Origin: an uncultured Polaribacter sp.
Lineage (GTDB): Bacteria; Bacteroidota; Bacteroidia; Flavobacteriales; Flavobacteriaceae
Direction: 5' to 3'
Assembly (NCBI GenBank): GCA_943788045.1
Contig: CALSOT010000005.1
Coordinates: 200,789-264,788, forward strand
DNA length: 64,000 nucleotides
The notes below the pieces were generated by a model that was not told the origin of the DNA, searched no databases, and saw nothing but the letters and a program-made list of their open reading frames with translations. Below, one piece after another: positions 19,082 to 28,395 of this stretch (position 1 is the stretch's first letter; each line of letters opens with the position of its first letter). The translations under genes were made by a program, and so were the position numbers.

Positions 19082-20649
19082 TATTGAAGGTTTAAATATT
19101 CCTTAAAGGCATTGAGTTTTAATAATTGCTTTTCTCCTTTAAATGGAATAGTTTTTTGTTTAATTCCATAAGTACTTCTGCCTTCATTAATCAATTTTGC
19201 CATTAACCGTTTTAAATGTGCTGTTTTTTCTGGGTAAAGTGTTATAATATTAGTTTTTTCTTTTAGATCTTTATCTAAGTTAAATAGTTGAAGCTTATTA
19301 GGGTTCTCTACGGGTAGATCTTTAGGATCTTTTCGCCTACTACCAGCACCGCTATGAAATATTAGTTTCCAGTTTCCTTCTCTAATAGAAAAATAACCGT
19401 TATCAGAGTGATGTACTATAGCACCTCTTGAAATATCAGATTTATTTTCACCATTAAACTCCGATAAAAAGCTAACGCTATCTTCTGCATTATTTTCCGT
19501 AGATTTTTCGTTATTTAATTCCATGATTGTAGCGAGAAAATCGGTACTGCATGTCAATTTATCGCTAGTTGTTTGTTTTACGATTCCTTTTGGCCATTTT
19601 ATAATGAATGGCATGCGATGTCCTCCTTCGTACAAAGTACCTTTTAAGCCTCTATAGATATGGCTTGAGTAATGTTTCTTATTTTCCATATCCTTAAGAT
19701 TTGCATTGGGAGAAACACCGTTATCTGAAGTAAAGACAATCAGTGTATTGTCAGTAATATTGAGTTTATCTAAAGTTGTACTAATTTTACCAACTAGTGC
19801 ATCAATTTCTAAACAGAAATCTCCATGATCTGATAGATTACTTTTTCCTTTAAATTTATCGGAAGGCACTATCGGTGCATGAGGTGCAGTAAGCGGAAGA
19901 TATAGAAAAAAAGGTTTGTTCGGGGCGTTTGTATTTTGATTTTTAATCCAAGATATCGCTTTTTTTTCTAGATTCGATAAAACAGCTTCTTGATTAAAAT
20001 CCTCAGAAATCCAGCCAAGTCTGACTGGTTTCATATTTAATTCTTTGAAAATACTTTGGTCTTCTGCATATGATAAATTACCTTTTATCATATTGTTTTC
20101 AATGTAGGCGTAAGGAGGCATATCCAGCGATGCGGAAATTCCGTAATAATAGTCGAACCCAAAAGCATTTGGACCATTTTTTATTTTTTTATTAAAGTCG
20201 ACATTTCGCCCCTCTTTAATATTTATTTTTTTGTCATTTTTACGAGACCAATTCATACCTAAATGCCATTTACCTATAACAGCTGTGCTGTATCCTTTAG
20301 TTTTAAGATAGGAGGCTATTGTAGTTCGGGTAGTTTCTATTAAACTACTTGAAAAACCATGTGTAACGCCGCTCTTTAATCTGGTTCTCCATGCATATCG
20401 TCCCGTTAGAATTCCATATCGAGTAGGGGTACAAACACTCGAGCTTGTGTGATAATCTGTGAACTTTATACCTTGTTTCGCCAAGGCATCGATATGAGAT
20501 GTGTTTATTTTCGAAGTTTTGTTGTATGCGCTAACATCACCAATTCCCATATCATCTGCAAGTATGTATATAATATTGGGAGCTTTGTTTTGAGCATTTA
20601 TTGAGTAGAAGTTAAATAAACAAAAAATAAGCAATATGATTTTATTCAT
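19081..20649 (-). CDS. Family S1 sulfatase, exported (tandem copy A)
   Basis: 522 residues, SPI signal (ending SINAQ). Metal-binding DD at 32-33, formylglycine motif CTPTR with Cys73, GKWHLGMNW, TSDNGV, YEGGHRMPF. First gene of the coupled unit A-B-GH29. The two tandem copies have diverged mostly in the middle (about 130-200) and after residue 380, as expected when duplicated sulfatases take different sulfate positions. Just upstream is the intrinsic terminator of the previous GH29 gene, so this unit either depends on read-through or has a promoter hidden in the short 66-bp gap. Confidence 0.92.
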   Translation of the reverse strand: MNKIILLIFCLFNFYSINAQNKAPNIIYILADDMGIGDVSAYNKTSKINTSHIDALAKQGIKFTDYHTSSSVCTPTRYGILTGRYAWRTRLKSGVTHGFSSSLIETTRTTIASYLKTKGYSTAVIGKWHLGMNWSRKNDKKINIKEGRNVDFNKKIKNGPNAFGFDYYYGISASLDMPPYAYIENNMIKGNLSYAEDQSIFKELNMKPVRLGWISEDFNQEAVLSNLEKKAISWIKNQNTNAPNKPFFLYLPLTAPHAPIVPSDKFKGKSNLSDHGDFCLEIDALVGKISTTLDKLNITDNTLIVFTSDNGVSPNANLKDMENKKHYSSHIYRGLKGTLYEGGHRMPFIIKWPKGIVKQTTSDKLTCSTDFLATIMELNNEKSTENNAEDSVSFLSEFNGENKSDISRGAIVHHSDNGYFSIREGNWKLIFHSGAGSRRKDPKDLPVENPNKLQLFNLDKDLKEKTNIITLYPEKTAHLKRLMAKLINEGRSTYGIKQKTIPFKGEKQLLKLNAFKEYLNLQ

Positions 20650-20674
20650 GATGCACCGTGTTATTTATAAAGAT

Positions 20675-20712
20675 AAAAAAAACTTTAAGGTTGGACCTTA
20701 AAGTTTTTTTTT
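20675..20712 (-). terminator. Intrinsic terminator after GH29 (20716)
   Basis: Arms 20675-20690 (AAAAAAAACTTTAAGG) and 20696-20711 pair perfectly around TTGGA; on the minus strand the stem runs straight into a run of eight T. It starts 4 bp past the GH29 stop codon, a textbook intrinsic terminator, and also isolates the following sulfatase unit. Confidence 0.85.
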
Positions 20713-20715
20713 GAA

Positions 20716-22314
20716 TTAGTAAACTAATTGTCCTTTTCCGAATTCAATTTTAAATGAGTTAGCAATTTCACTGATTCCTGTTCTTGGATAGGTAATAGTT
20801 AAACCTTCTTTAGTTTGGTTCCATTTAACTTCTTCACCTGTAGCAATTAAAGTTATTTTAGAAATTGGTTTCGAAGCAATTTTTTCTCCTTTCGCTAAAC
20901 ATTTTATTATTGACGTTCCACTTTCTGGTTTACCTAAGGCTGTTGCATATAGAGTTTTGTTGTCTTTACTTCTTGTAAAACGAATATCTTCTGCAACCAC
21001 TCTCCTAAAGTCCCATCTAAATCCAGAGTTACCTTTTTTGGCTTTTCCTTTTTTAAAGATAATCATTTTTGTAGGTCCTTCTGCAGAAGTATGCCATGTA
21101 CGAGTTGCATAAATTGCTTCTCCATTTAATTTTAACCATGCACCCATACCCTTCATTATCTCAATAGATTGAGGGTCTATAGATCCGTCACCTCTTGGAG
21201 TTAAAGACATTAACATGATACCACCTCTACTCACCATATCAACTAAACTTCTAATTTGGTAAGGAGCTTTGTCTTTGTAATATTTATCATTTACATAAGA
21301 CCAAGGGTAGCTAATAGCTCTATCTGCAAGCCAATATCCCTCTGGTTCTTTTTCCATGTCTCTGCAATTCTCATAACAACGTAATCCAAATCCTAATGGA
21401 AAGTTCCAAACTTTAGAGCCCGGTAATTTATTACAGACAACAACTTCTTCGCCATCAATTCCTTTGTTATTGTAATAGTTTTCAAAAATATTTACAATAT
21501 CATCTTGTCTTATTTCTTCATTTTTAATTGAACCAGCTAAACCATCAAACCAAAGTGCATCAGGTCTGTAATTTTCAATTACTTCTTTTACTTTATTCGC
21601 CCACTCTTGTCCAAATTTTTCTTTAGATTCTTTATCAGGGTTTCTGTAAATCCAAGAATTTTTTTCATCAAATATGTCCCAAGTCTTTTTTTGTTCTTTG
21701 GTATGTTTTTTATTTTTTAAATCAAAAGCATATCCATAAGTTCGGGCCATGTGGAAAGTAGCCAGTAATTTCATATCTGTTTTTCGAATTTCTTTTGCAA
21801 GTTCTCCATAAATGTCTCTTTTCGGCCCCATGTCTTTGGAATCCCATTTTGTGTATTTAGAGTCCCATAAACAAAAACCATCATGATGCGCTAAACAGAT
21901 ACCTCCAAATTTAGCTCCACCGCCACTCATTACGCCAGCCCATTCTTTAGCATCAAATTTATCAGCAGTAAACATTGGTACAAAATCTTTGTATCCAAAA
22001 TCTTTGATTTTTCCATATTTTTTCTCGTGATATGCAATAACCCCTTTTCTGTCTTTGCCGTCAGTAGAGTATAATTCATGTAAATAATCTGGTCCTCCAT
22101 GTGCAGGAACGGAGTATATACCCCAGTGTGTATACATACCAAATTTAGCATCAATCATCCATTCTGGAATAGGTTCTTTTTTTAATTTTTCCCATTTTGG
22201 AGATTTTTTTAATGTCCAATCTTTTCCATAAGTGTCCTTTATATCTTGTGCTTTTGAAGTTAGTGCTGCAAAAACTATAACAAATAGGAGATTTTTTACA
22301 AATATTTTTTTCAT
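20716..22314 (-). CDS. GH29 alpha-L-fucosidase, exported
   Basis: 532 residues, SPI signal (MKKIFVKNLLFVIVFAALTSKAQ). FGMYTHWGIYSVP (58-70), AHHDGFCLWDS (142-152), LWFDG with probable nucleophile Asp257, and GIMLMSLTPRGDGSID, which replaces the usual NLLLNIGP segment at the barrel end. It differs substantially from the GH29 at 15973, including a Lys-rich insertion near 200-235, so a different linkage or sulfation preference is likely (inference). It appears monocistronic: own candidate promoter upstream and strong terminator directly after. Confidence 0.92.
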   Translation of the reverse strand: MKKIFVKNLLFVIVFAALTSKAQDIKDTYGKDWTLKKSPKWEKLKKEPIPEWMIDAKFGMYTHWGIYSVPAHGGPDYLHELYSTDGKDRKGVIAYHEKKYGKIKDFGYKDFVPMFTADKFDAKEWAGVMSGGGAKFGGICLAHHDGFCLWDSKYTKWDSKDMGPKRDIYGELAKEIRKTDMKLLATFHMARTYGYAFDLKNKKHTKEQKKTWDIFDEKNSWIYRNPDKESKEKFGQEWANKVKEVIENYRPDALWFDGLAGSIKNEEIRQDDIVNIFENYYNNKGIDGEEVVVCNKLPGSKVWNFPLGFGLRCYENCRDMEKEPEGYWLADRAISYPWSYVNDKYYKDKAPYQIRSLVDMVSRGGIMLMSLTPRGDGSIDPQSIEIMKGMGAWLKLNGEAIYATRTWHTSAEGPTKMIIFKKGKAKKGNSGFRWDFRRVVAEDIRFTRSKDNKTLYATALGKPESGTSIIKCLAKGEKIASKPISKITLIATGEEVKWNQTKEGLTITYPRTGISEIANSFKIEFGKGQLVY

Positions 22315-22435
22315 GTATTATTTTTTAAGTTATTTCATTTAATGAAATTATTTTTCAAAAAGATGATTCAGCAATATTACAAACTATAGCATTGATTTAT
22401 CATTCCATTTTACCCAAAAACTATAATAAATTTAT

Positions 22436-22462
22436 CAAATTTACGTGTTACGTTGTTTCAAA
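22436..22462 (-). promoter_or_regulatory. Candidate flavobacterial promoter of GH29 (20716)
   Basis: On the minus strand TAAATTTG (22443-22436) matches TAnnTTTG exactly, and TTTG (22462-22459) could be the -33 box with 15 bp between them, slightly shorter than usual. It would give a leader of about 115 bases before the ATG at 22314. Confidence 0.4.
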
Positions 22463-22601
22463 TGTATTAATTATTGATTCCCTCTATTTCTGGAGTATTT
22501 TATTAATAGATGATCACAGCGAGTGACGAACCAATATTTTCTAATATTTACGCCGTGACCATTTAATTGGAAGCAGAAAATATTAAAAGTTTAAAGAAAA
22601 G

Positions 22602-24224
22602 TTATCTTTTAATAATTTTAAAATTCCCTAATGATTTATTCCCTTGGTCCTTAATAGTTATCATATATAAGCCTGTAGATAGATGTCCCAAATTTAATTG
22701 ATTACTGTTGACTCCTGGCATAAAATTTTGAGGAACTGTCAATAATTTTTTACCCTGAAGGTTGTGTATCATTATAGAGCCTCTAAACATATTTTGAGAA
22801 GTAAATTGAACGTTACAATAGTCTGATATTGGGTTAGGATATACAGAAATATCTACTTTTGATTTATGGTTTTTTATGCCAAGTGTAACTTTTTGATCAG
22901 AATTTATTAAATCTAATTTATTACCACCATCGTATGGCATAAATTCAGTTCCTTCAATAGAATCAGGATTCGCTCCCAGAAAATCACTAAGTAAAGTAGA
23001 GAAGGCCTGTCGATAATCGTGCTGCATATTATCTTCATCATAATGTTTGGTTACATTCGTTAAATCCAAATTAGTACCCGTCATGCCTCCTTTTACTGCA
23101 GAACCAATTATAAACATTGGACCTAAGTTACCGTGATCTGTTCCTAAATTACCGTTTTCTTTTGGTTTACGACCAAATTCGGTAAACGAAGCAGTTACTA
23201 CTTGCTCGTCTAAACCCATAGCCTCAAGATCGGTTTGAAAAGCTTTTACAGATTGCCCAAGAGTTTTTAGTAATTCAGCATGTTGTCCTTGGTGCGGATC
23301 TGATTGATTTGCTATTTGATTGGCATGATTATCAAAGCCATCTAGTGTAACTAAATATATTTTTGTTTTTGAACCTCCCTTAATCATTCTAGCAACCGTT
23401 TTTAATTGACTTGCTAAATCTGTGTTTGGATAAGTAACTGCATTAGATCCTGCATCAAATACTTCACTTATACGTTGAGAATATCCGTTTGCATTATTCT
23501 CTACACCGCTTATAAAACTAATATTATCTCCGTAATCAGACTCTGGAATAGATGTTGGAGTCGGATTTCCCAAATTTGAAATTACCGAATAGTAACCAGA
23601 AATATCTTGTCCAGCTAAATTTACATCCACTTTGTGCTCATGTCCAGAGTGAAATCCTAAAGAGGGTTTTTTACTTCCTAATTGAATACCTAAAGGATCT
23701 TGGTAATCATTTAAGTCATAATGAGCATGCAAGTAACGTGCCATCCATCCATCATCTTTATTCGAATTTTCAGGGGTCCCATCTCCTCCCTTAAACATCA
23801 ATGCTCTTGATGCAAAGTGAGATTTATTTACTACTGGGTAACCAACACCATGTATAATATTTAATTTCCCCTGATCGTATAAATCTTTAAAATCTATAAA
23901 TTCTGGATGTAAGTACACTTGGTCTTCTAATGCCAGGGTACTATCTAATTCTATCGCTTTGTTGGGATTTGCAGCAGTAATACTTTGTTTAATTTTTGGA
24001 CGTAAATTGGCATAAGTGTCATATTGATTTAAAGGAATTACTGTATTCAAACCATCATTACCACCTCTTAACTGAACTAAAACAATACTTCTACCATCAA
24101 TAATTTCTGGTGGTATACCATTTATTGCTGCTGTTTGATTGAATGCATTTGCAACGTGCCCGTTTACAAGAAATGTGCTAGCAGAACCTAATGCTGTTAA
24201 ACGTATAAATTTTCTTCTATCCAT
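22602..24224 (-). CDS. DUF1501 protein with twin-arginine-like signal and T9SS sorting domain
   Basis: 540 residues from ATG 24224 (MDRRKFIRLTALGS); the frame also offers an ATG 12 bp earlier. The N-terminus carries RR-K-F-I, a Tat-like signal ending VANA. The DUF1501 core has VQLRGGNDGLNTVIPL, LVTLDGFDNH and SFTEFGRKPKENGNLGTDHG. This family belongs to the alkaline-phosphatase/sulfatase fold but has no CxPSR formylglycine motif. The last ~80 residues are a type A T9SS C-terminal domain (VDISVYPNPISD ... LSTGLYMITI ... GNFKIIKR). It is coupled with DUF1800 upstream (15 bp between stop and start). Biochemical function unknown. The Tat-plus-T9SS combination implies a folded, cofactor-bearing protein delivered to the cell surface (inference). 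Confidence 0.85.
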   Translation of the reverse strand: MDRRKFIRLTALGSASTFLVNGHVANAFNQTAAINGIPPEIIDGRSIVLVQLRGGNDGLNTVIPLNQYDTYANLRPKIKQSITAANPNKAIELDSTLALEDQVYLHPEFIDFKDLYDQGKLNIIHGVGYPVVNKSHFASRALMFKGGDGTPENSNKDDGWMARYLHAHYDLNDYQDPLGIQLGSKKPSLGFHSGHEHKVDVNLAGQDISGYYSVISNLGNPTPTSIPESDYGDNISFISGVENNANGYSQRISEVFDAGSNAVTYPNTDLASQLKTVARMIKGGSKTKIYLVTLDGFDNHANQIANQSDPHQGQHAELLKTLGQSVKAFQTDLEAMGLDEQVVTASFTEFGRKPKENGNLGTDHGNLGPMFIIGSAVKGGMTGTNLDLTNVTKHYDEDNMQHDYRQAFSTLLSDFLGANPDSIEGTEFMPYDGGNKLDLINSDQKVTLGIKNHKSKVDISVYPNPISDYCNVQFTSQNMFRGSIMIHNLQGKKLLTVPQNFMPGVNSNQLNLGHLSTGLYMITIKDQGNKSLGNFKIIKR

Positions 24225-24239
24225 GATTCGTTGCAATAT

Positions 24240-25895
24240 TTAGTTTGTTTGAAATTCTTGCGCCCATATAAATGCTCTAAATAGTGGTTTTAGAGCTTCT
24301 TCAATTCCGCTGTTTGCATTCATATTGTCTGTAGTCCACTCATTTGCCCAAGTTATTGGTGATATTGACCCACCTTCTAATAAGATTTCTGTAGCAAAAT
24401 AATTGATTCTTGCCGCATCTATAGCTTCTGGAAAAAAGATTGCCGCTAGTTCTGATACTAATGTTTCAGGGTTCGTAGGGTCGCTTACGTTATTTCTAAC
24501 AAACTCTGAAATATTAAAAGTAGCCTTTAAAGTGTTTTTATCTAGTAATAGATTAGCTAAATCGTATCTTGGGATAATAGTTGATGTGTTAAACCAAAAC
24601 TTATCGTAATCTGGAGCCTCATAAGTTGGAGGAAACCCTGCAACGGATGGCGGTCTAAATATATCTTGTCCTGAGGCTGTAAGTACCTTGTCACCCAAGC
24701 CTTTGTAATAGAATTTAAGATAATGATTTCTACCATCAGTAATTGCATCTGGAACAGGATAATCTGTAATGCTGAGAGATTGTAGAGTTAAGTCTAAAGG
24801 AGATTTTATTAAGCCTCCAATAATTTCATCTGAATTATCAGAATCGTCTTTATCATAAAAATGTTGACTTTGAAATAATTGCGTTATCGTTTCTTCTAAG
24901 TTGTAATTTGCTCTAAAAGTGCTTGCTAAAGGTATAATAATGTCATCTTCAATTTCTTGAGTTATATTTCTAGAAACAAAAGCACGGTATAATTTTCTAC
25001 AGATAAATTTTGCAGTTTCTGCTTGATCTAAAACCATTGCAATAAACTCTTTTAATTCTGCATGTATTCTTTCTATTTTTTCAGTTTCAGTTTTCCCTGT
25101 TGTGTCCCAAGCTTCAATCACATAATTATTAAATCTATTACTAAATTCTTTTTCACCAAAATCATGTTTGTTTGGTATTGCGTAACCACATGGAATATTT
25201 CCAAAAGCATCACCAGAGTCGTAATCTCCTCTATTGTTTTTTGTGTAATTCCAACCTGTTAAAGCTCTAGCAGCCTGTTCAATATCACTTTCAGTATAGT
25301 TTGTGTAATCTCCAATTGCTACTTGGGGTCCTTTACCGATTGTAAATAATTCTAAAATTTCTCTAGCAAAATTTTCATTTGGATTTGTATTAATGTTCTC
25401 ATTGTTATTAAGAAACTTTAACATTACATTATTCTTAGTCATTTGATAGGCAAACTCTTTCCAGTCTCCAACACAGAAAAACTCGAGTAACATTAAATAA
25501 TCATAATGAAATTCGTTATTTAATGTTCTAATTGAAGTCGTAAAGTCTGTGAATAAAAAATAGGTCATTTTAGCACGTAATGAAGTATCTCTTTTAGCTT
25601 CATCCATCCACCATCCGGCGAGATAATTGTTCAATTTTACTTGTCCAGACCCATGAGTATTATCAACAGGGCCATATATAGGATCATCATTAATCCAGGG
25701 AGATCCTGTATCATAATGAATGGGTTGTATTAGATTTTTTGCTGGGAAATCTAAGAGTTTTGCCATTGCCTGTGTTACCGTATAGTTACTAAATTCTTCG
25801 ATTCTAGTTTTAGAAACGTTATAGCTAGCTCTACGTAATAAATGTTTAGCTAATCTTTTTCCTAGATTTCCTGATAAAGGTAACAATGATGCCAT
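24240..25895 (-). CDS. DUF1800 protein
   Basis: 551 residues. HLLRRASYNVSKTRIEEF at the N-terminus, GWWMDEAKRDTSLRAKMTYF, NPNENFAREILELFTIGKG, YTESDIEQAARALTGW and FICRKLYRAFVS are the conserved DUF1800 blocks. No recognisable signal peptide. DUF1800 and DUF1501 genes are found next to each other across Bacteroidota and Planctomycetota; function unknown in both. First gene of the pair. The pair sits between fucosidase and sulfatase genes in a sulfated-glycan locus, so a link to that substrate is possible but could also be accidental linkage. Confidence 0.85.
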   Translation of the reverse strand: MASLLPLSGNLGKRLAKHLLRRASYNVSKTRIEEFSNYTVTQAMAKLLDFPAKNLIQPIHYDTGSPWINDDPIYGPVDNTHGSGQVKLNNYLAGWWMDEAKRDTSLRAKMTYFLFTDFTTSIRTLNNEFHYDYLMLLEFFCVGDWKEFAYQMTKNNVMLKFLNNNENINTNPNENFAREILELFTIGKGPQVAIGDYTNYTESDIEQAARALTGWNYTKNNRGDYDSGDAFGNIPCGYAIPNKHDFGEKEFSNRFNNYVIEAWDTTGKTETEKIERIHAELKEFIAMVLDQAETAKFICRKLYRAFVSRNITQEIEDDIIIPLASTFRANYNLEETITQLFQSQHFYDKDDSDNSDEIIGGLIKSPLDLTLQSLSITDYPVPDAITDGRNHYLKFYYKGLGDKVLTASGQDIFRPPSVAGFPPTYEAPDYDKFWFNTSTIIPRYDLANLLLDKNTLKATFNISEFVRNNVSDPTNPETLVSELAAIFFPEAIDAARINYFATEILLEGGSISPITWANEWTTDNMNANSGIEEALKPLFRAFIWAQEFQTN

Positions 25896-26166
25896 GGATT
25901 ATCTCTTATAAATATATTTTCTAAAATTAACCTTATTGTAGGTGTAAAAGGTATTCAAATTGCACAATAGTTGTAATAAATGTATCATAATAGATAAATT
26001 AGCGTGTTTAGCGGCAACAATTCTTAAAAAATGATACTACAAATGCTGTTTTTTTACTTCAATGGTCTAAAATTATATTGATTAATAATAATTCGATCTT
26101 GTGATGTACATATAGTATTTTGTTAAACATTTATCAGGTTTAGTTATTGGTAAATAAATTATAAAA
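25896..26166. other. Intergenic region upstream of the DUF1800/DUF1501 unit
   Basis: About 270 non-coding bases; no ORF of note, no exact TAnnTTTG on the minus strand and no clear repeat. It must hold the promoter for the DUF1800 gene, but I could not place it. Confidence 0.3.
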
Positions 26167-26197
26167 AAAAGAGACTATAATGACTATAGTCTCTTTT
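26167..26197 (-). terminator. Intrinsic terminator after the GDPD remnant
   Basis: Arms 26167-26179 (AAAAGAGACTATA) and 26185-26197 pair perfectly around a 5-base loop and end in a T8 run on the minus strand. It overlaps the last codon of the degraded glycerophosphodiesterase gene and closes the sulfatase (26650) transcript. Confidence 0.85.
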
Positions 26198-26615
26198 AAA
26201 GAATTTTATGTGATGTTTTCATTCCTAAACCATCTTTAAGTTTAAAAGTTTTTTAACTATCTAAACTAAAATCTTTCACTCGTCCTTTTCCATTGGTCGT
26301 GCGGTTAATAGTCTTGTCATGCATTAAAACTAAATGTCCATCTTTGATTTTTTGTATATCAATCTCAACCATATCAACCCCCATATTTATACAGTTTTGA
26401 ATGGCTTGTAATGAGTTTTCAGGTGCATTTCTCCAATCTCCCCGATGAGCAACTACTATAATTTGATCATTTTTAGAATCTTCTAAATTTTGAATTAAAG
26501 ATTGAATAGTACTTCTTTTAATTATTGAAGGCGTCTTATATAATTTTGATTTGCAAGAAACAAAAAGAAAAAAATGCAATATAACAAAAAACGAATATTA
26601 TAATTTCGGATTCAT
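26196..26615 (-). pseudogene. Glycerophosphodiester phosphodiesterase remnant
   Basis: The readable middle part (VVAHRGDWRNAPENSLQAI, MGVDMVEIDIQ, GHLVLMHDKTINRTTNGKG) carries GDPD hallmarks: HRG, E-x-D and the HD pair. Three lesions are visible. The ATG frame beginning at 26615 (MNPKL) hits TAA after five codons, although the signal and lipobox LFVSC continue in the same frame. A second in-frame TAA (26255-26253) follows FSLDS, with clear GDPD-like sequence (KTFKLKDGLGMKTSHKI) after it. The gene then ends at 26196, far short of the usual ~290 residues. An active product is very unlikely. Only 35 bp lie between it and the sulfatase upstream. Confidence 0.85.
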
Positions 26616-26649
26616 AATTGAACTATTTGATATCATTTTTACTTAAAGA

Positions 26650-28212
26650 TTATTTTCCCCAATATTCTTGCATTCTTTGTTGAAGTGCCGGATATTCTGA
26701 AACATCCAACTCGTATTGCTGTTGTAATTTTAGAATTTCATCCTTTAAACCTTTTGTAACTTTCTCCAATCCTTTTTTTCCATAAATATTATTTAGTTCA
26801 AACGGATCCTTTTTTAAATCATACAATTCCCATGTAACAGGTGTTTTCCAAGTATCGGTAGTACCAACAAGTCCTAAACCATCACCGTAGTAAAATATTA
26901 ATTTATAATCATGTGTTCTAACTCCTAAATGTGCAGGAACTGCAGAGGGTTCAAACTGCATCCAATATTGATAATACATTGATGTTTTCCAGTTCTCTGG
27001 TGTATTTCCTGTTAATACAGCTCGAAAACTTTCGCCTTGCATCGTTTTAGGGATAGGAACGCCTGCGTAATCAAGAATGAGTTCAGGAAAATCTAAGTTT
27101 GTAACCATTTCATTAAACTGAGTACCTGCTTTAATTTCTCCTGGTTTTCTAATTATAAAAGGCATTTTTAAAGATTCATCATACATCCAACGTTTGTCGT
27201 AATAGCTGTGTTCACCTAAAAACATTCCTTGATCTGACGTGTAAACAACCACGGTATTTTCGGCTAATCCAGATTCCTCGAGGTAATCTAACACACGACC
27301 CACATTTTCATCAATAGCAGCAACCACCCTTAAATAATCTTTCATGTATTTTTGGTAAGTAACAGCTATCTTTTCTTTGTTTGTCATTCCATCTGTATTC
27401 AATTTTCCTGTCGGATAATCTTTCCCTCTTTTTCCATCGTGCATTCTTTGGGATAAACCTAAGATATCTCGTCCATAAGTTCTAGATCCAAGAGAACGAT
27501 GACTTTTGTCTTCGTATAAGCTCTCTGCTTCAGGAATGGTTACATCATCAAACAGATGCTCATGTCTTGGGGCATATTCCCACAATCCGTGAGGCGCTTT
27601 ATGATGTAACATCATAAAAAATGGTTTTTCACCTTTTCTGTTTTCTAACCAATTCAAAGAATTGTCGGTAATAACATCTGTTACGTATCCGTTATATTTT
27701 TTACCTTCTTTCTTTCTGGTCCATTTAGTTCCGGTTTCCTTAAAAATCGGATTGAAATAATCTCCTTGGCCAGGTAAAATACTGTAATAATCAAATCCTT
27801 GTGGTTCTGTATGTAAATGCCATTTACCAACAATTGCAGTTTCATACCCATTTTTTTGTAAAAGGGTGGCAACAGTTTCATCTTCTTTTCTTAAATCTCC
27901 CCATAATGTATGCACACCATTTTTATGTCCATATTGTCCTGTCATAATCGTTGCCCTACTTGGCGTACAAATCGAATTTGTAACATAACAATTGTTTAAC
28001 AGAGCTCCTTCATTAGCCAATCTATCTATATTGGGTGTTTCTAAAACTTCTGAAAATCGCATTTTATAGCTACTAATGGTGTTGGCGGTATGGTCGTCGC
28101 ACATGATCCACAGTATATTAGGCTTTTTCTCATTGTTTTGTGCTTTTGAAACACAACTGTTTGCAACTAATACGAGGACTAAAAAAATACTTTTTATTAT
28201 TCTATATTTCAT
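26650..28212 (-). CDS. Family S1 sulfatase, lipoprotein
   Basis: 520 residues, probable SPII signal (VANSC, Cys20). Metal-binding DD at 39-40, formylglycine motif CTPSR with Cys82, VGKWHLHTEPQGFDYY, YTSDQGMFLGEHS and DKRWMYDESLKMPF. Paralogous to the sulfatase at 28396 (same DQGF/MLGEH-type second metal site and KRWMY block), which in my experience marks one S1 subgroup. Last functional gene before the dead GDPD gene and terminator. There are 183 bp to the upstream sulfatase with an intrinsic terminator between, so it is transcribed separately. Confidence 0.92.
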   Translation of the reverse strand: MKYRIIKSIFLVLVLVANSCVSKAQNNEKKPNILWIMCDDHTANTISSYKMRFSEVLETPNIDRLANEGALLNNCYVTNSICTPSRATIMTGQYGHKNGVHTLWGDLRKEDETVATLLQKNGYETAIVGKWHLHTEPQGFDYYSILPGQGDYFNPIFKETGTKWTRKKEGKKYNGYVTDVITDNSLNWLENRKGEKPFFMMLHHKAPHGLWEYAPRHEHLFDDVTIPEAESLYEDKSHRSLGSRTYGRDILGLSQRMHDGKRGKDYPTGKLNTDGMTNKEKIAVTYQKYMKDYLRVVAAIDENVGRVLDYLEESGLAENTVVVYTSDQGMFLGEHSYYDKRWMYDESLKMPFIIRKPGEIKAGTQFNEMVTNLDFPELILDYAGVPIPKTMQGESFRAVLTGNTPENWKTSMYYQYWMQFEPSAVPAHLGVRTHDYKLIFYYGDGLGLVGTTDTWKTPVTWELYDLKKDPFELNNIYGKKGLEKVTKGLKDEILKLQQQYELDVSEYPALQQRMQEYWGK

Positions 28213-28334
28213 TTTAATATCTATTTAAAACTAACTAATATTTTTAGTGGTTCTGTGTTTTCAATTGTGTTAAGTTATAAATTCTGAGCAATGTGCTCTT
28301 TGTGTTTTAAAATATAACTGAAAGTTTATTGAGT

Positions 28335-28370
28335 AAAAAAAAGCGCTACATGAACAGGTAACGCTTTTTA
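28335..28370 (-). terminator. Intrinsic terminator of the sugar-acid operon
   Basis: Arms 28338-28349 and 28358-28369 (AAAAAGCG core). On the minus strand the single mismatch becomes a T-G wobble, giving a 12-bp stem followed by T8. It starts about 25 bp after the stop of the sulfatase at 28396 and ends the long operon beginning at 37608. Confidence 0.8.
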
Positions 28371-28395
28371 AAAATAAATTATTTAATTGTAAAAT

